Assembly (NCBI GenBank): GCA_937925645.1
Contig: CALAMB010000133.1
Span: 1-33,006, forward strand
Length of the DNA: 33,006 bases
Direction: 5' to 3'
Origin: an uncultured Acidobacteriota bacterium
GTDB lineage: Bacteria > Acidobacteriota > JAAYUB01
The notes under the pieces are model-generated. The model was not told the origin of the DNA. It ran no database searches and saw only the letters and a program-made list of their open reading frames with translations. The position numbers and the translations under genes are program-made. Positions 1 through 7,248 of the stretch are shown piece by piece (positions within the stretch are counted from its first letter, which is position 1; every line of letters begins with the position of its first letter).

Positions 1-1
1 T

Positions 2-340
2 CACGCGCGCCTCACCACCCTGCTGGACGGCGGCGAGCACCCGCTGGGCATCCTCACCATGCTCAACCGGTTCTTCCAGCAGGTGGCCGTGTACAAGAGC
101 TTGCGGAACAAGGGGGCGACCGAAAGGGAGATCCTGTCGCACATGCGGCTGCAGGCGTTCCAACTGAAGAACATCGAGCGGGCGCACTGCAACTATTCGG
201 CCGAGGAGGCATGGCACTGCCTCAGCCTGATCGGCCAGGCCGAAGAGGAATTCAAGAGCATCCGGGTAAATCCCCGCGATCACATGGAACTCCTGCTGCT
301 GCGGCTGTGCGCCCAGGCCGAGGCCGCGAACCGGCCATGA
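2..340 (+). CDS. holA: DNA polymerase III delta subunit (HolA), C-terminal part
   Basis: Only the last 112 codons are inside the window; the gene starts upstream. HolA is the clamp-loader delta subunit that opens the sliding beta clamp. The visible part is an all-helical C-terminal domain with the typical HolA pattern: a helix ending in GGEHPLGILTMLNRFFQQ, followed by an invariant-looking LRNKGA segment and a late helix containing HMELLLLRLC. The reading frame runs open from base 2 and stops with TGA at 338-340. It overlaps the next start codon (ATG 337), so the two genes are probably translationally coupled. The N-terminal AAA+-like domains cannot be seen, so the assignment rests on the C-terminal domain alone. 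Confidence 0.75.
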   Translation, partial: HARLTTLLDGGEHPLGILTMLNRFFQQVAVYKSLRNKGATEREILSHMRLQAFQLKNIERAHCNYSAEEAWHCLSLIGQAEEEFKSIRVNPRDHMELLLLRLCAQAEAANRP

Positions 341-693
341 GTGATCCGGACGAATTCGCCCGCCGATTAAAGGACAGTCTTCGCTTCTCGAACCTGGACG
401 AAGCCGAGGCGTCCGTCCGCGCCATCGACAGCTTGTTCCGGCAACGCCGCCAAGCGGACGACCCGGCCGGCATCCGTCTGTGCCGAGCCCGGCTGAGCGA
501 GGGACTGCGTCGGGCGCGGCGCCTGGCCGGGGATGTCCGACTTTCACCGGCCAAACGAAGGGAAAAAGAAGAGATCGCCCGGTGGTTTCAACTCTGGCTT
601 GAGGGACCCGACCTGTTTTTCGACTGGCTGTCGGCCCGCCAGGACACCGCCGCGTACCGCGATCTGCTGGATGAAACCATGCCGCCGCGGTAA
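337..693 (+). CDS. Small hypothetical protein downstream of holA
   Basis: A 118-residue charged protein, rich in Arg, Asp and Glu and predicted helical, with no signal peptide, membrane segment or cysteine pairs. I do not recognise the family. The start is the ATG whose last two bases lie in the holA stop (ATGA overlap), and the GC-rich third positions look like the neighbouring genes, so it is likely translated. The C-terminal half contains a Trp- and Phe-rich stretch (ARWFQLWLEGPDLFFDWL) that could pack against a partner protein. The overlap suggests it is expressed with the clamp-loader subunit, but nothing in the sequence shows a replication role. Confidence 0.6.
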   Translation: MSDPDEFARRLKDSLRFSNLDEAEASVRAIDSLFRQRRQADDPAGIRLCRARLSEGLRRARRLAGDVRLSPAKRREKEEIARWFQLWLEGPDLFFDWLSARQDTAAYRDLLDETMPPR

Positions 694-708
694 TTTCGCC
701 GAGATCTG

Positions 709-737
709 TTTCTCACCGCTCCGTTCTCTGCTATAAT
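709..737 (+). promoter_or_regulatory. Probable promoter of the RlmI-type gene
   Basis: A perfect -10 box TATAAT lies at 732-737. A weak -35 (TTTCTC, 709-714) precedes it with 17-base spacing. Transcription would begin near 744, about 16 bases before the ATG at 760. The -10 match is the main evidence. Confidence 0.5.
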
Positions 738-759
738 CGGGCCACGAACGGATAACAAT

Positions 760-1938
760 ATGCACCCGAAAATCTACCTCAAACCGGGCAAGGACAAACC
801 CGTGTTGGCTCATCATCACTGGGTGTTTTCCGGCGCCATCATGAAAAAGGATCCGGAGGTTGTCTCCGGCGGCGTGGTGGACGTCTACTCCGCCGACCAC
901 AAATACCTCGGAACCGGATACTTCAACGAACTGACCTCCATCTCCGTTCGGATGCTCACCTTCGAACCCACCCAGATCGACGGCAATTTTCTGTGGAACA
1001 AGATTTACCGGGCCTGGCAGATGCGGCAGAAGCTGTTTGCGGACGGAAACACCAACTGCTACCGGGTTCTGTTCTCCGAAGGCGACTTCCTGCCCGGCCT
1101 GATCATCGACCGCTACGACAGTTGTCTGGTCATCCAGATCCAGACCCTCGGTATCGACCGTCTCCGGGACCAGATTCTGGAAATCCTTGAGGTCATGATG
1201 AAGCCGGAGACCATCTACGAGAAGAGCGAGGGCGCCGCCCGGCAGGAAGAAGGGCTGGAAAGCGTTTCCAAGCTTCACTTCGGTTCGCTGCCGGAGCCGG
1301 GCGTGGTCGTCAACGAAAACGGCATCCGCTACCAGGTGGACATCCCCGGCGGTCAAAAAACCGGCCTTTTCCTCGACCAGCGGGACAACCGGCTGCTGAT
1401 CCGTCAGATCAGCCGGGGCCGGCTGATGCTGAACTGTTTCGGCTACACCGGGGGCTTCGCCGTCAACGCCGCTTCAGGCGGCGCCAGCCGAACGGTCAGC
1501 GTCGAATCGTCGGCGGCCGCGCTGGAACTGACCCGGGAAAATTTCCGGCTCAACGGGCTCGACCCGGAGGCCCACGAGTTCTGTCAGCAGGACGTGTTCC
1601 AGTTCCTCCGGGACGACGATACGCGGTACGACCTGATCGTGCTGGATCCCCCGGCTTTTGCTAAGCGGCAGTCGTCCCTTTCGGCCGCCTACCGGGGTTA
1701 CAAGGACATCAACTTGAACGCCATGAAGCGGCTCAAGAGCGGCGGCCACTTGCTGAGCTGCTCGTGTTCCTATTACATCGATCAGGGAGCGTTCCAGAAG
1801 ATCCTCTTCATGGCCGCCGTGGATGCCGGTCGCGAGATGCAGATTCTCGGCAAACTCCCCCAACCTCCCGACCACCCCATCAACATCTTCCACCCGGAGA
1901 GCGAGTATCTCAAGGCGGTGCTATGCCGGGTTTACTAG
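760..1938 (+). CDS. rlmI: 23S rRNA cytosine-C5 methyltransferase, RlmI family (class I SAM-dependent)
   Basis: The 392-residue protein has the full RlmI/YccW architecture. An N-terminal PUA domain (about residues 1-75, with the HHWVFSGAI segment) is followed by a central RlmI linker domain and a C-terminal Rossmann methyltransferase domain. The SAM-binding loop is NCFGYTGGF at 225-233, motif IV is LDPPAF at 295-300, and the cysteine-containing motif VI is SCSCS at 333-337. Family members methylate C5 of a cytosine in 23S rRNA (C1962 in E. coli). The exact target here is inferred, since related enzymes with the same layout exist. The length matches the family (about 390-400). The stop overlaps the downstream HD-domain gene by 16 bases, indicating cotranscription. 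A perfect TATAAT lies just upstream. Confidence 0.85.
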   Translation: MHPKIYLKPGKDKPVLAHHHWVFSGAIMKKDPEVVSGGVVDVYSADHKYLGTGYFNELTSISVRMLTFEPTQIDGNFLWNKIYRAWQMRQKLFADGNTNCYRVLFSEGDFLPGLIIDRYDSCLVIQIQTLGIDRLRDQILEILEVMMKPETIYEKSEGAARQEEGLESVSKLHFGSLPEPGVVVNENGIRYQVDIPGGQKTGLFLDQRDNRLLIRQISRGRLMLNCFGYTGGFAVNAASGGASRTVSVESSAAALELTRENFRLNGLDPEAHEFCQQDVFQFLRDDDTRYDLIVLDPPAFAKRQSSLSAAYRGYKDINLNAMKRLKSGGHLLSCSCSYYIDQGAFQKILFMAAVDAGREMQILGKLPQPPDHPINIFHPESEYLKAVLCRVY

Positions 1939-2573
1939 TCGACCTGGAGGCCGTCCGCCGGGAAGCCGGTCATTTTTTTCACAACGCCCGGGGTTCCCAC
2001 GATTGGGAGCATTCCGAGCGGGTATTCCGACTCGCTTGGCGGATCGCCATGCGAGAGGGGGCCGATCCCAACATCGTGCTGCCGGCGGCCCTGCTCCACG
2101 ACATCGGCCGGGACACCGAATTCCATGCGGAGGGCCGGATCTGCCACGCGGCGGTGGGCGCCGCGCTGGCCCGCGACGTGATGGAGAAGCTCGGCCTCGA
2201 ACACAGTCTCGCGGAACGGATCTGCCACTGCATCGCGTCCCACCGCTATCGGGGGGAAGTGCGCCCCCAAACCATCGAGGCCGAAGTGTTGTTCGATGCC
2301 GACAAACTGGATTCCATAGGCGCCGTCGGCATCGGCCGGGCGTTTCTGTTCGCCGGCGAAGTGGGCGCGCGGCTGCACGATCCCGCGGTGGATCCCGAGA
2401 AGAGCCAACCCTACACCCCGGACGACACCGCCTACCGGGAGTATCTGGTCAAGCTCCGCCACATCAAGGACCGCACGCTCACGGAAACCGGCCGGGAGAT
2501 CGCCGAAAGCCGCCATCGCTACATGACGGAATTCTTCGACCGGCTCAACAAGGAAGTCCAGGGGATTCTCTAG
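1923..2573 (+). CDS. HD-domain metal-dependent phosphohydrolase
   Basis: A 216-residue soluble protein with a classic HD signature: the first His in SHDWEH (residues 26-30), the paired His-Asp in ALLHDIGRD (H59-D60), further histidines at about 101-107, and a late Asp in FDADKLDSIG (127-130). These residues bind one or two divalent metals in proteins that cleave phosphate esters or nucleotides. The C-terminal half is helical. The layout resembles the uncharacterised YedJ-type HD hydrolases. The substrate cannot be deduced. The ATG at 1923 lies inside the 3' end of the rlmI-type gene, so the pair is probably one transcript. The gene ends just before the putative hyp promoter. Confidence 0.8.
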   Translation: MPGLLVDLEAVRREAGHFFHNARGSHDWEHSERVFRLAWRIAMREGADPNIVLPAALLHDIGRDTEFHAEGRICHAAVGAALARDVMEKLGLEHSLAERICHCIASHRYRGEVRPQTIEAEVLFDADKLDSIGAVGIGRAFLFAGEVGARLHDPAVDPEKSQPYTPDDTAYREYLVKLRHIKDRTLTETGREIAESRHRYMTEFFDRLNKEVQGIL

Positions 2574-2580
2574 GGCCGCC

Positions 2581-2609
2581 TTGACTTTCCCCGCCCTGGA
2601 TGTTAAAAG
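2581..2609 (+). promoter_or_regulatory. Probable promoter of the hyp operon
   Basis: TTGACT (2581-2586) and TAAAAG (2604-2609) are separated by 17 bases, close to a sigma-70 consensus. The element starts 8 bases after the HD gene stop and places transcription start near 2616, 16 bases before the hypA ATG. It would let hypABFCE be transcribed separately from the upstream pair. Confidence 0.5.
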
Positions 2610-2631
2610 GCCGCTTGGCAGGACCGCTCGG

Positions 2632-2982
2632 ATGCATGAAGTATCGCTCGCCCAGAATATCGTGGCCATCTCGATGGAATCCCTCAAGAATCGGCCGGTC
2701 GAAAAAATCGTCGCCGTAAACCTGAGGATTGGACCGGTTGCCGGCGTGGATCCCGAGGCCCTCCGCTTCGCCCTGGAAGTGGTTACCCGGGACACGCCGC
2801 TGGCCGACGCCGAATTCCACATCGAGACACCGCCGCTGCGCTTGAACTGCCGGGACTGCCGACAGCCGTTCGAAAGCCGGGAATTCATTTTTTCTTGCCC
2901 CGCCTGTGGCTCAAACCGCATCGAACTGCTCTCGGGCGACGAGATGGAAGTGGTCAATCTGGAAGTTGTGGAGCGAACGTGA
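2632..2982 (+). CDS. hypA: Hydrogenase maturation nickel chaperone HypA
   Basis: HypA delivers nickel, together with HypB, to the large subunit of NiFe hydrogenases. The 116-residue protein begins with the nickel-binding MHE motif at the exact N terminus. It carries the structural zinc site as two CxxC pairs: CRDC (C73, C76) and CPAC (C89, C92). Length and motif spacing are canonical. The ATG at 2632 is preferred over upstream in-frame starts because only it puts His at position 2, and AGGA lies 9 bases upstream. The stop overlaps the hypB GTG start (GTGA), implying coupled translation. Confidence 0.95.
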   Translation: MHEVSLAQNIVAISMESLKNRPVEKIVAVNLRIGPVAGVDPEALRFALEVVTRDTPLADAEFHIETPPLRLNCRDCRQPFESREFIFSCPACGSNRIELLSGDEMEVVNLEVVERT

Positions 2983-3650
2983 AGGAAATTGTCCCCGTCC
3001 AGCAGAAGGTCGTGGCCCGGAACGACGAGCTGGCGGCGCGCCTGGCCGAACTGTTCGCCGCGCGCCATATCTACGTGTTCAACATGCTCTCGTCTCCGGG
3101 CAGCGGCAAGACCAGTCTGCTGGAACGCCTGTTGCCGCGTCTGTCGCCGCACCTGCGCTGCGGGGTGATCGAGGGCGACGTCCAGACCGAGAACGACGCC
3201 CGCCGCATCGCCCGGGTGGGCGCACCCGTCCGGCAGATCATCACCTGCGGCACCTGCCATCTGGATGCCCAGATGATTCTCGATCATGTCGGCGGCCTGC
3301 CGTTGGACGCGCTGGACGTCATCTTCATCGAGAATGTGGGCAACCTGGTATGCCCATCGTCCTACTGGCTGGGCGAGAACGCCCGGATGGTCATCCTGAG
3401 CACCACCGAGGGGGACGACAAGCCGGCCAAGTACCCCGCCGTCTTCCGCAAGGCCGACCTGCTGGTCATCAACAAAATCGACCTCCTGCCTCACACGGAT
3501 TTCGACATGGACCAGGCGGTCCGCTATGCGCGCGGCCTCAACCCCGACCTGGCCGTGTTTCCGGTGTCGTGCCGGACCGGTGAGGGGCTGGACGACCTGG
3601 TGGCGAAGCTCGCGGCAACGGTCCGGGATAAACAGGATTCGTCACCGTGA
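2979..3650 (+). CDS. hypB: Hydrogenase maturation GTPase HypB
   Basis: HypB is the GTPase that drives nickel insertion with HypA. The 223-residue protein contains the P-loop SSPGSGKTS (about 38-46), the metal-binding switch segment TCGTCHLDAQ (C90, C93, H94), and the guanine-specificity motif NKID near residue 164. The long N-terminal histidine-rich or CxxCGC nickel-storage extension seen in some HypB proteins is absent, so nickel binding would rely on the internal Cys-His site. Translation starts at a GTG overlapping the hypA stop. Its own stop overlaps the hypF GTG start at 3647, giving an unbroken coupled chain. Confidence 0.95.
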   Translation: MKEIVPVQQKVVARNDELAARLAELFAARHIYVFNMLSSPGSGKTSLLERLLPRLSPHLRCGVIEGDVQTENDARRIARVGAPVRQIITCGTCHLDAQMILDHVGGLPLDALDVIFIENVGNLVCPSSYWLGENARMVILSTTEGDDKPAKYPAVFRKADLLVINKIDLLPHTDFDMDQAVRYARGLNPDLAVFPVSCRTGEGLDDLVAKLAATVRDKQDSSP

Positions 3651-5947
3651 GCCGACCGCCCGTCCGCCGCATTGTCCGCATCCAGGGTATCGTTCAGGGC
3701 GTGGGGTTCCGCCCGTTTATCCATCGGCTCGCCACCGAGCTGGGGCTGTCCGGTTCCGTGTGCAACGACGCCGATGGCGTCATGGTGGACGCCGAGGGGC
3801 CGACTGGGAGTTTGGCGGCGTTCGTGGATCGCATTCCCGCCGAAGCGCCGCCGCTGGCGCTGGTGGATCACCTGGAGTGGACCGACGCGGCGCCCCTGGG
3901 ACGCTCCGGTTTTGAGATCGTCGCCAGCGGGAAGGAAACCGCCGCGACCACCCTCGTCAGTCCGGATGTGGCGACCTGCGCCGATTGCCTGCGGGAGCTG
4001 CTGGACCCCAACGATCGACGCTACCGTTTTCCCTTCATCAACTGCACCAATTGCGGTCCCCGCTACACCATCATCCGCCGGCTGCCGTACGACCGACCGG
4101 ACACCGCCATGGACCGTTTCACCATGTGCCCGGCATGTGAAACCGAGTACCGGGACCCGTCCAACCGGCGGTTTCACGCCCAGCCGAACGCCTGCTGGAG
4201 CTGCGGCCCGCGTGTCGAGCTGTGGGACAACCAGGGGCTCTTCATCCCCAGCCGCGACGCCATCGAACAGGCCGGCCGGCTGATCCGCGATGGCCGCATC
4301 GTCGCCGTCAAGGGGATCGGCGGCTTTCACCTGGCCGTGGACGCTCGCAACGAAGAGGCGGTTCAACTGCTCCGGCGGCGCAAGCGGCGCGATGAAAAAC
4401 CGTTCGCCCTGATGGCCGCCTCGCTGGACGCGCTGCGTGAGATCGTGGCGCTGACTCCCGACGCCGAGGTGCTGCTTCGTTCGCCCCAGCGCCCCGTCCT
4501 GCTGCTGCCGAAACGTGCCGGCGGCCCGCTGGCGCCCGCCATCGCCCCGGGCAACCGCGATCTCGGGGTCATGCTTCCCTACACGCCGATCCACCACCTG
4601 CTTCTGGCCGACAGTGCCGCGCCCTGGCTGGTGATGACCAGCGGGAACTTCTCCGAGGAACCCATCATCATCGACAACCGGCACGCGGTCGAAATCCTGG
4701 CGCCCATCGCCGATTATTTCCTGGTGCACAACCGGGACATCCTCGTCCGTAACGACGATTCGGTCTGCCGCAGCTTCCGCAACCGGATCTACTTCATCCG
4801 GCGTTCCCGCGGGTACGCTCCGGCACCCGTCAAGCTGGCCGCCAACTATCCCAACGTTCTGGCGGTGGGCGCCGAGCTCAAGAATACCGTCGCCATCAAC
4901 CGCGGCGCGCATGTCTTCCTGAGTCAGTATATCGGCGATCTGGAGAACGCGGAGGTCAGCGCCAGCTTCGAGCAGGCCATCCAGCGCATGCAGGAGCTGT
5001 TCGAAATCACCCCCGCCCTGCTCGCCTACGACTTGCACCCCGAGTACCTGTCCACCAAGTACGCCTTGAACCGCCGGGGGGAGCTCCCGCTCTACGGCAT
5101 CCAGCACCACCATGCCCACATCGCCGCCTGCCTGGCGGAAAACGGCGAGCGCGGGCCGGTTATCGGCCTGTCGCTCGACGGCACGGGTTACGGCCCCGAC
5201 GGCCGGATCTGGGGCGGCGAGGTGCTGGTGGCCGACCTGCGCGACTACGAACGCGTCGGCCATTTCCGTGACGTCCCCATGCCCGGCGGGAGCCGGGCCA
5301 TCCGGGAACCGTGGCGGATGGCGGTCAGCTACCTGCATCACGCGCTGGGTCCCGGCTTCAGCGAATCCCCGCTTCCTTTTCTCTCCAACATTGCGCCGGA
5401 CAGCCTCCGGCTGGTGGGCCAAATGATCGAGCGGCGGATGAACTCCCCGGAGACCTCCAGTTGCGGCCGCCTCTTTGACGGATTCGCCGCGCTTTCCGGT
5501 TCCCGGCAGCGCGTCACTTTCGAGGGCCAGGCGGCCATGGAGTTCGAGATGATCCTCGATGACGCGGATGATGGACCGCCGTACCCGTTCCCTTGCGCCG
5601 ACGGTGTGATCGAGATTGCGCCGGCGGTGCGCGCCGCCGCGGACGACGTGCGATCCGGTGTCCCGGCCGGCGGGATCAGTGCGCGGTTCCACCGCGGCCT
5701 GGTCCGCCTGTTCGCCGGCGTGTGCCGCCAGGTGGCCGCCGAACGGGGAATCTCCACGGTTGCCTTGTCGGGGGGAGTCTTCCAAAATCTGTGGCTGCTC
5801 CGCCATCTCGGCGACGAGCTGCAGGCGGCCGGACTCCGCGTGCTGATACACCGCCTCGTGCCCTGCAACGACGGCGGCATCGCGTTGGGCCAACTGGCGG
5901 TCGCGGCGGAACGCCATCTGACTGGATGGGAGGAACCATGTGTGTAG
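3647..5947 (+). CDS. hypF: Carbamoyltransferase HypF (hydrogenase cyanide-ligand synthesis)
   Basis: HypF uses carbamoyl phosphate and ATP to load a carbamoyl group onto the HypE C-terminal cysteine, the first step in making the cyanide ligands of NiFe hydrogenases. The 766-residue protein has all four expected domains in order. These are an acylphosphatase domain (GVGFRPF at about 18-24), two HypF zinc fingers (CxxC...CxxC groups at about 110-190), a YrdC-like domain (about 200-385, with the KGIGGFHL motif), and a Kae1-like domain (about 405-766, with metal-binding HHHAH near 486 and DGTGYG near 511). Length is normal for the family. It starts with GTG overlapping hypB and ends 10 bases inside hypC. 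Confidence 0.95.
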   Translation: MSRPPVRRIVRIQGIVQGVGFRPFIHRLATELGLSGSVCNDADGVMVDAEGPTGSLAAFVDRIPAEAPPLALVDHLEWTDAAPLGRSGFEIVASGKETAATTLVSPDVATCADCLRELLDPNDRRYRFPFINCTNCGPRYTIIRRLPYDRPDTAMDRFTMCPACETEYRDPSNRRFHAQPNACWSCGPRVELWDNQGLFIPSRDAIEQAGRLIRDGRIVAVKGIGGFHLAVDARNEEAVQLLRRRKRRDEKPFALMAASLDALREIVALTPDAEVLLRSPQRPVLLLPKRAGGPLAPAIAPGNRDLGVMLPYTPIHHLLLADSAAPWLVMTSGNFSEEPIIIDNRHAVEILAPIADYFLVHNRDILVRNDDSVCRSFRNRIYFIRRSRGYAPAPVKLAANYPNVLAVGAELKNTVAINRGAHVFLSQYIGDLENAEVSASFEQAIQRMQELFEITPALLAYDLHPEYLSTKYALNRRGELPLYGIQHHHAHIAACLAENGERGPVIGLSLDGTGYGPDGRIWGGEVLVADLRDYERVGHFRDVPMPGGSRAIREPWRMAVSYLHHALGPGFSESPLPFLSNIAPDSLRLVGQMIERRMNSPETSSCGRLFDGFAALSGSRQRVTFEGQAAMEFEMILDDADDGPPYPFPCADGVIEIAPAVRAAADDVRSGVPAGGISARFHRGLVRLFAGVCRQVAAERGISTVALSGGVFQNLWLLRHLGDELQAAGLRVLIHRLVPCNDGGIALGQLAVAAERHLTGWEEPCV

Positions 5948-6183
5948 CGGTCCCGATGAGAATCACAGCGATCCCGGCGGCCGACCGCTGCCAGGCGGAA
6001 ATCGGCGGGGTCAGCCGGGAGATCAGTCTGATGATGCTGCCGGATGCCGCCGTGGGCGACTACGTGATCGTCCACGCCGGCTTCGCCATCGAGCGGTTGG
6101 ACGAGGCGGAAGCCATGCGCACGCTCGAGCTGTTCCGGCAATTGGGCGAAATCCTCGCGGACGAGCCGGCCGGCCATGAGTGA
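5938..6183 (+). CDS. hypC: Hydrogenase maturation chaperone HypC
   Basis: An 81-residue HypC/HybG/HupF family protein that begins MCVAVP, matching the family signature (MC[LV]A[IV]P) with the essential Cys at position 2. HypC binds HypD and carries the Fe(CN)2CO unit to the hydrogenase large-subunit precursor. The ATG overlaps the end of hypF and its stop overlaps the start of hypE at 6176. In most operons hypD lies between hypC and hypE, or next to them. Here hypC runs straight into hypE and there is no room for hypD. Its partner must therefore be encoded elsewhere or be missing. Confidence 0.93.
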   Translation: MCVAVPMRITAIPAADRCQAEIGGVSREISLMMLPDAAVGDYVIVHAGFAIERLDEAEAMRTLELFRQLGEILADEPAGHE

Positions 6184-7201
6184 CCGGTCGCGCACCGACA
6201 CCGTTCTGCTCGCGCACGGCAGCGGCGGCCGGATGTCGCACCGCCTGGTGGAAGAGTATTTCCTGCCGGCGTTCGCCAACCCCGCCCTGAACCTGCTGGA
6301 GGACAGCTCGCTCGTTGACGCGGGCGGCGTCCGGGTGGCCATGACCACCGATTCGTACGTCGTGGACCCGCTCTTCTTTCCAGGCGGCAATATCGGCCGC
6401 CTGGCGGTGTGCGGCACCGTCAACGACCTGGCGGTGAGCGGGGCGCGCCCCCTGGCGTTGACGGCTGGCTTCATCCTCGAAGAGGGGTTTCCGCTGGTCG
6501 ATCTGCGCCGCATCCTCGATTCCATGCGGGCGGCGGCGCTCGAGGCCGGAGTGGCCGTCGTGGCGGGCGACACCAAAGTGGTGCCGCGGGGCAAGGGCGA
6601 CAAGGTGTTTGTCAACACTGCCGGCGTCGGCCTCCTGCCTTCGGGACGTGAAGTCGGCGCCCGTTGCGTCCGGCCCGGCGACGCCGTGCTGATCAACGGC
6701 CCGGTGGGCGACCACGGCATAGCGGTCATGCTGGCCCGCGAAGGATTCCAGGTGTCGGAAGAGATTCGGTCGGACTGCGCGCCGCTGTTCGACCTGATCG
6801 ATCCGCTGTTCCAGGCCGGCCTGCCGGTGCACGCGATGCGCGATCCCACCCGCGGCGGGCTGGCGACAACCCTGAACGAAATCGCGTCCGCCGCGAAGGT
6901 CCGCATCGAGATCGACGAGGACCAGCTGCCCGTCCGCCCGTCGGTGCAAGGGGCTGCGGAGATTTTCGGCTTCGATCCGCTCTACCTCGCCAACGAGGGC
7001 AAGGTCGTGCTCTGCCTTCCCGCCGAGTTCGCCGGACCGGCCCTCGAACTGTTCCGGAAACACCCGCTGGGTGATGGTGCCGCCGTGATCGGCCGGGTGC
7101 TGGACGGTGCGGGCCGGCCGGCCGTCACGCTCCGGACGCAGATCGGCGGCAGTCGGATCCTCGACATGCTTGTCGGCGAGCAACTGCCTCGCATCTGCTG
7201 A
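6176..7201 (+). CDS. hypE: Hydrogenase maturation dehydratase HypE
   Basis: HypE dehydrates its own carbamoylated C-terminal cysteine to a thiocyanate, which donates cyanide to the iron centre. The 341-residue protein is a PurM/AIR-synthase-like ATP-binding enzyme. It has the N-terminal HGSGGRM segment, the DSYVVDPLFFPGG motif, a GDTKVV motif and DPTRGGL. It ends in PRIC with the essential Cys as the last residue, so the C terminus is intact. The start overlaps hypC by 8 bases, which puts it in the same operon. No downstream hyp gene follows. Confidence 0.95.
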   Translation: MSDRSRTDTVLLAHGSGGRMSHRLVEEYFLPAFANPALNLLEDSSLVDAGGVRVAMTTDSYVVDPLFFPGGNIGRLAVCGTVNDLAVSGARPLALTAGFILEEGFPLVDLRRILDSMRAAALEAGVAVVAGDTKVVPRGKGDKVFVNTAGVGLLPSGREVGARCVRPGDAVLINGPVGDHGIAVMLAREGFQVSEEIRSDCAPLFDLIDPLFQAGLPVHAMRDPTRGGLATTLNEIASAAKVRIEIDEDQLPVRPSVQGAAEIFGFDPLYLANEGKVVLCLPAEFAGPALELFRKHPLGDGAAVIGRVLDGAGRPAVTLRTQIGGSRILDMLVGEQLPRIC

Positions 7202-7202
7202 A

Positions 7203-7230
7203 TTGCGAAACGCGACAGATCTGGTAGAAT
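7203..7230 (+). promoter_or_regulatory. Probable promoter of the acyl-CoA synthetase gene
   Basis: TTGCGA (7203-7208) and TAGAAT (7225-7230) are spaced by 16 bases just after the hypE stop. Predicted start of transcription is near 7237, 12 bases before the ATG at 7249. This suggests the synthetase is expressed independently of the hyp genes. Confidence 0.5.
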
Positions 7231-7248
7231 GAAGAAAAAACCGGCCCG

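Noticed and set aside
750..759. GGATAACAAT, identical to part of the E. coli lac operator
   Set aside because: Only a half-site with no symmetric partner and no LacI-type gene nearby; a chance match.
3524..5917. Long open frame antisense to hypB/hypF (about 800 codons)
   Set aside because: It is the mirror of a high-GC coding region and shows no family motif, while the plus strand has complete HypF domains.
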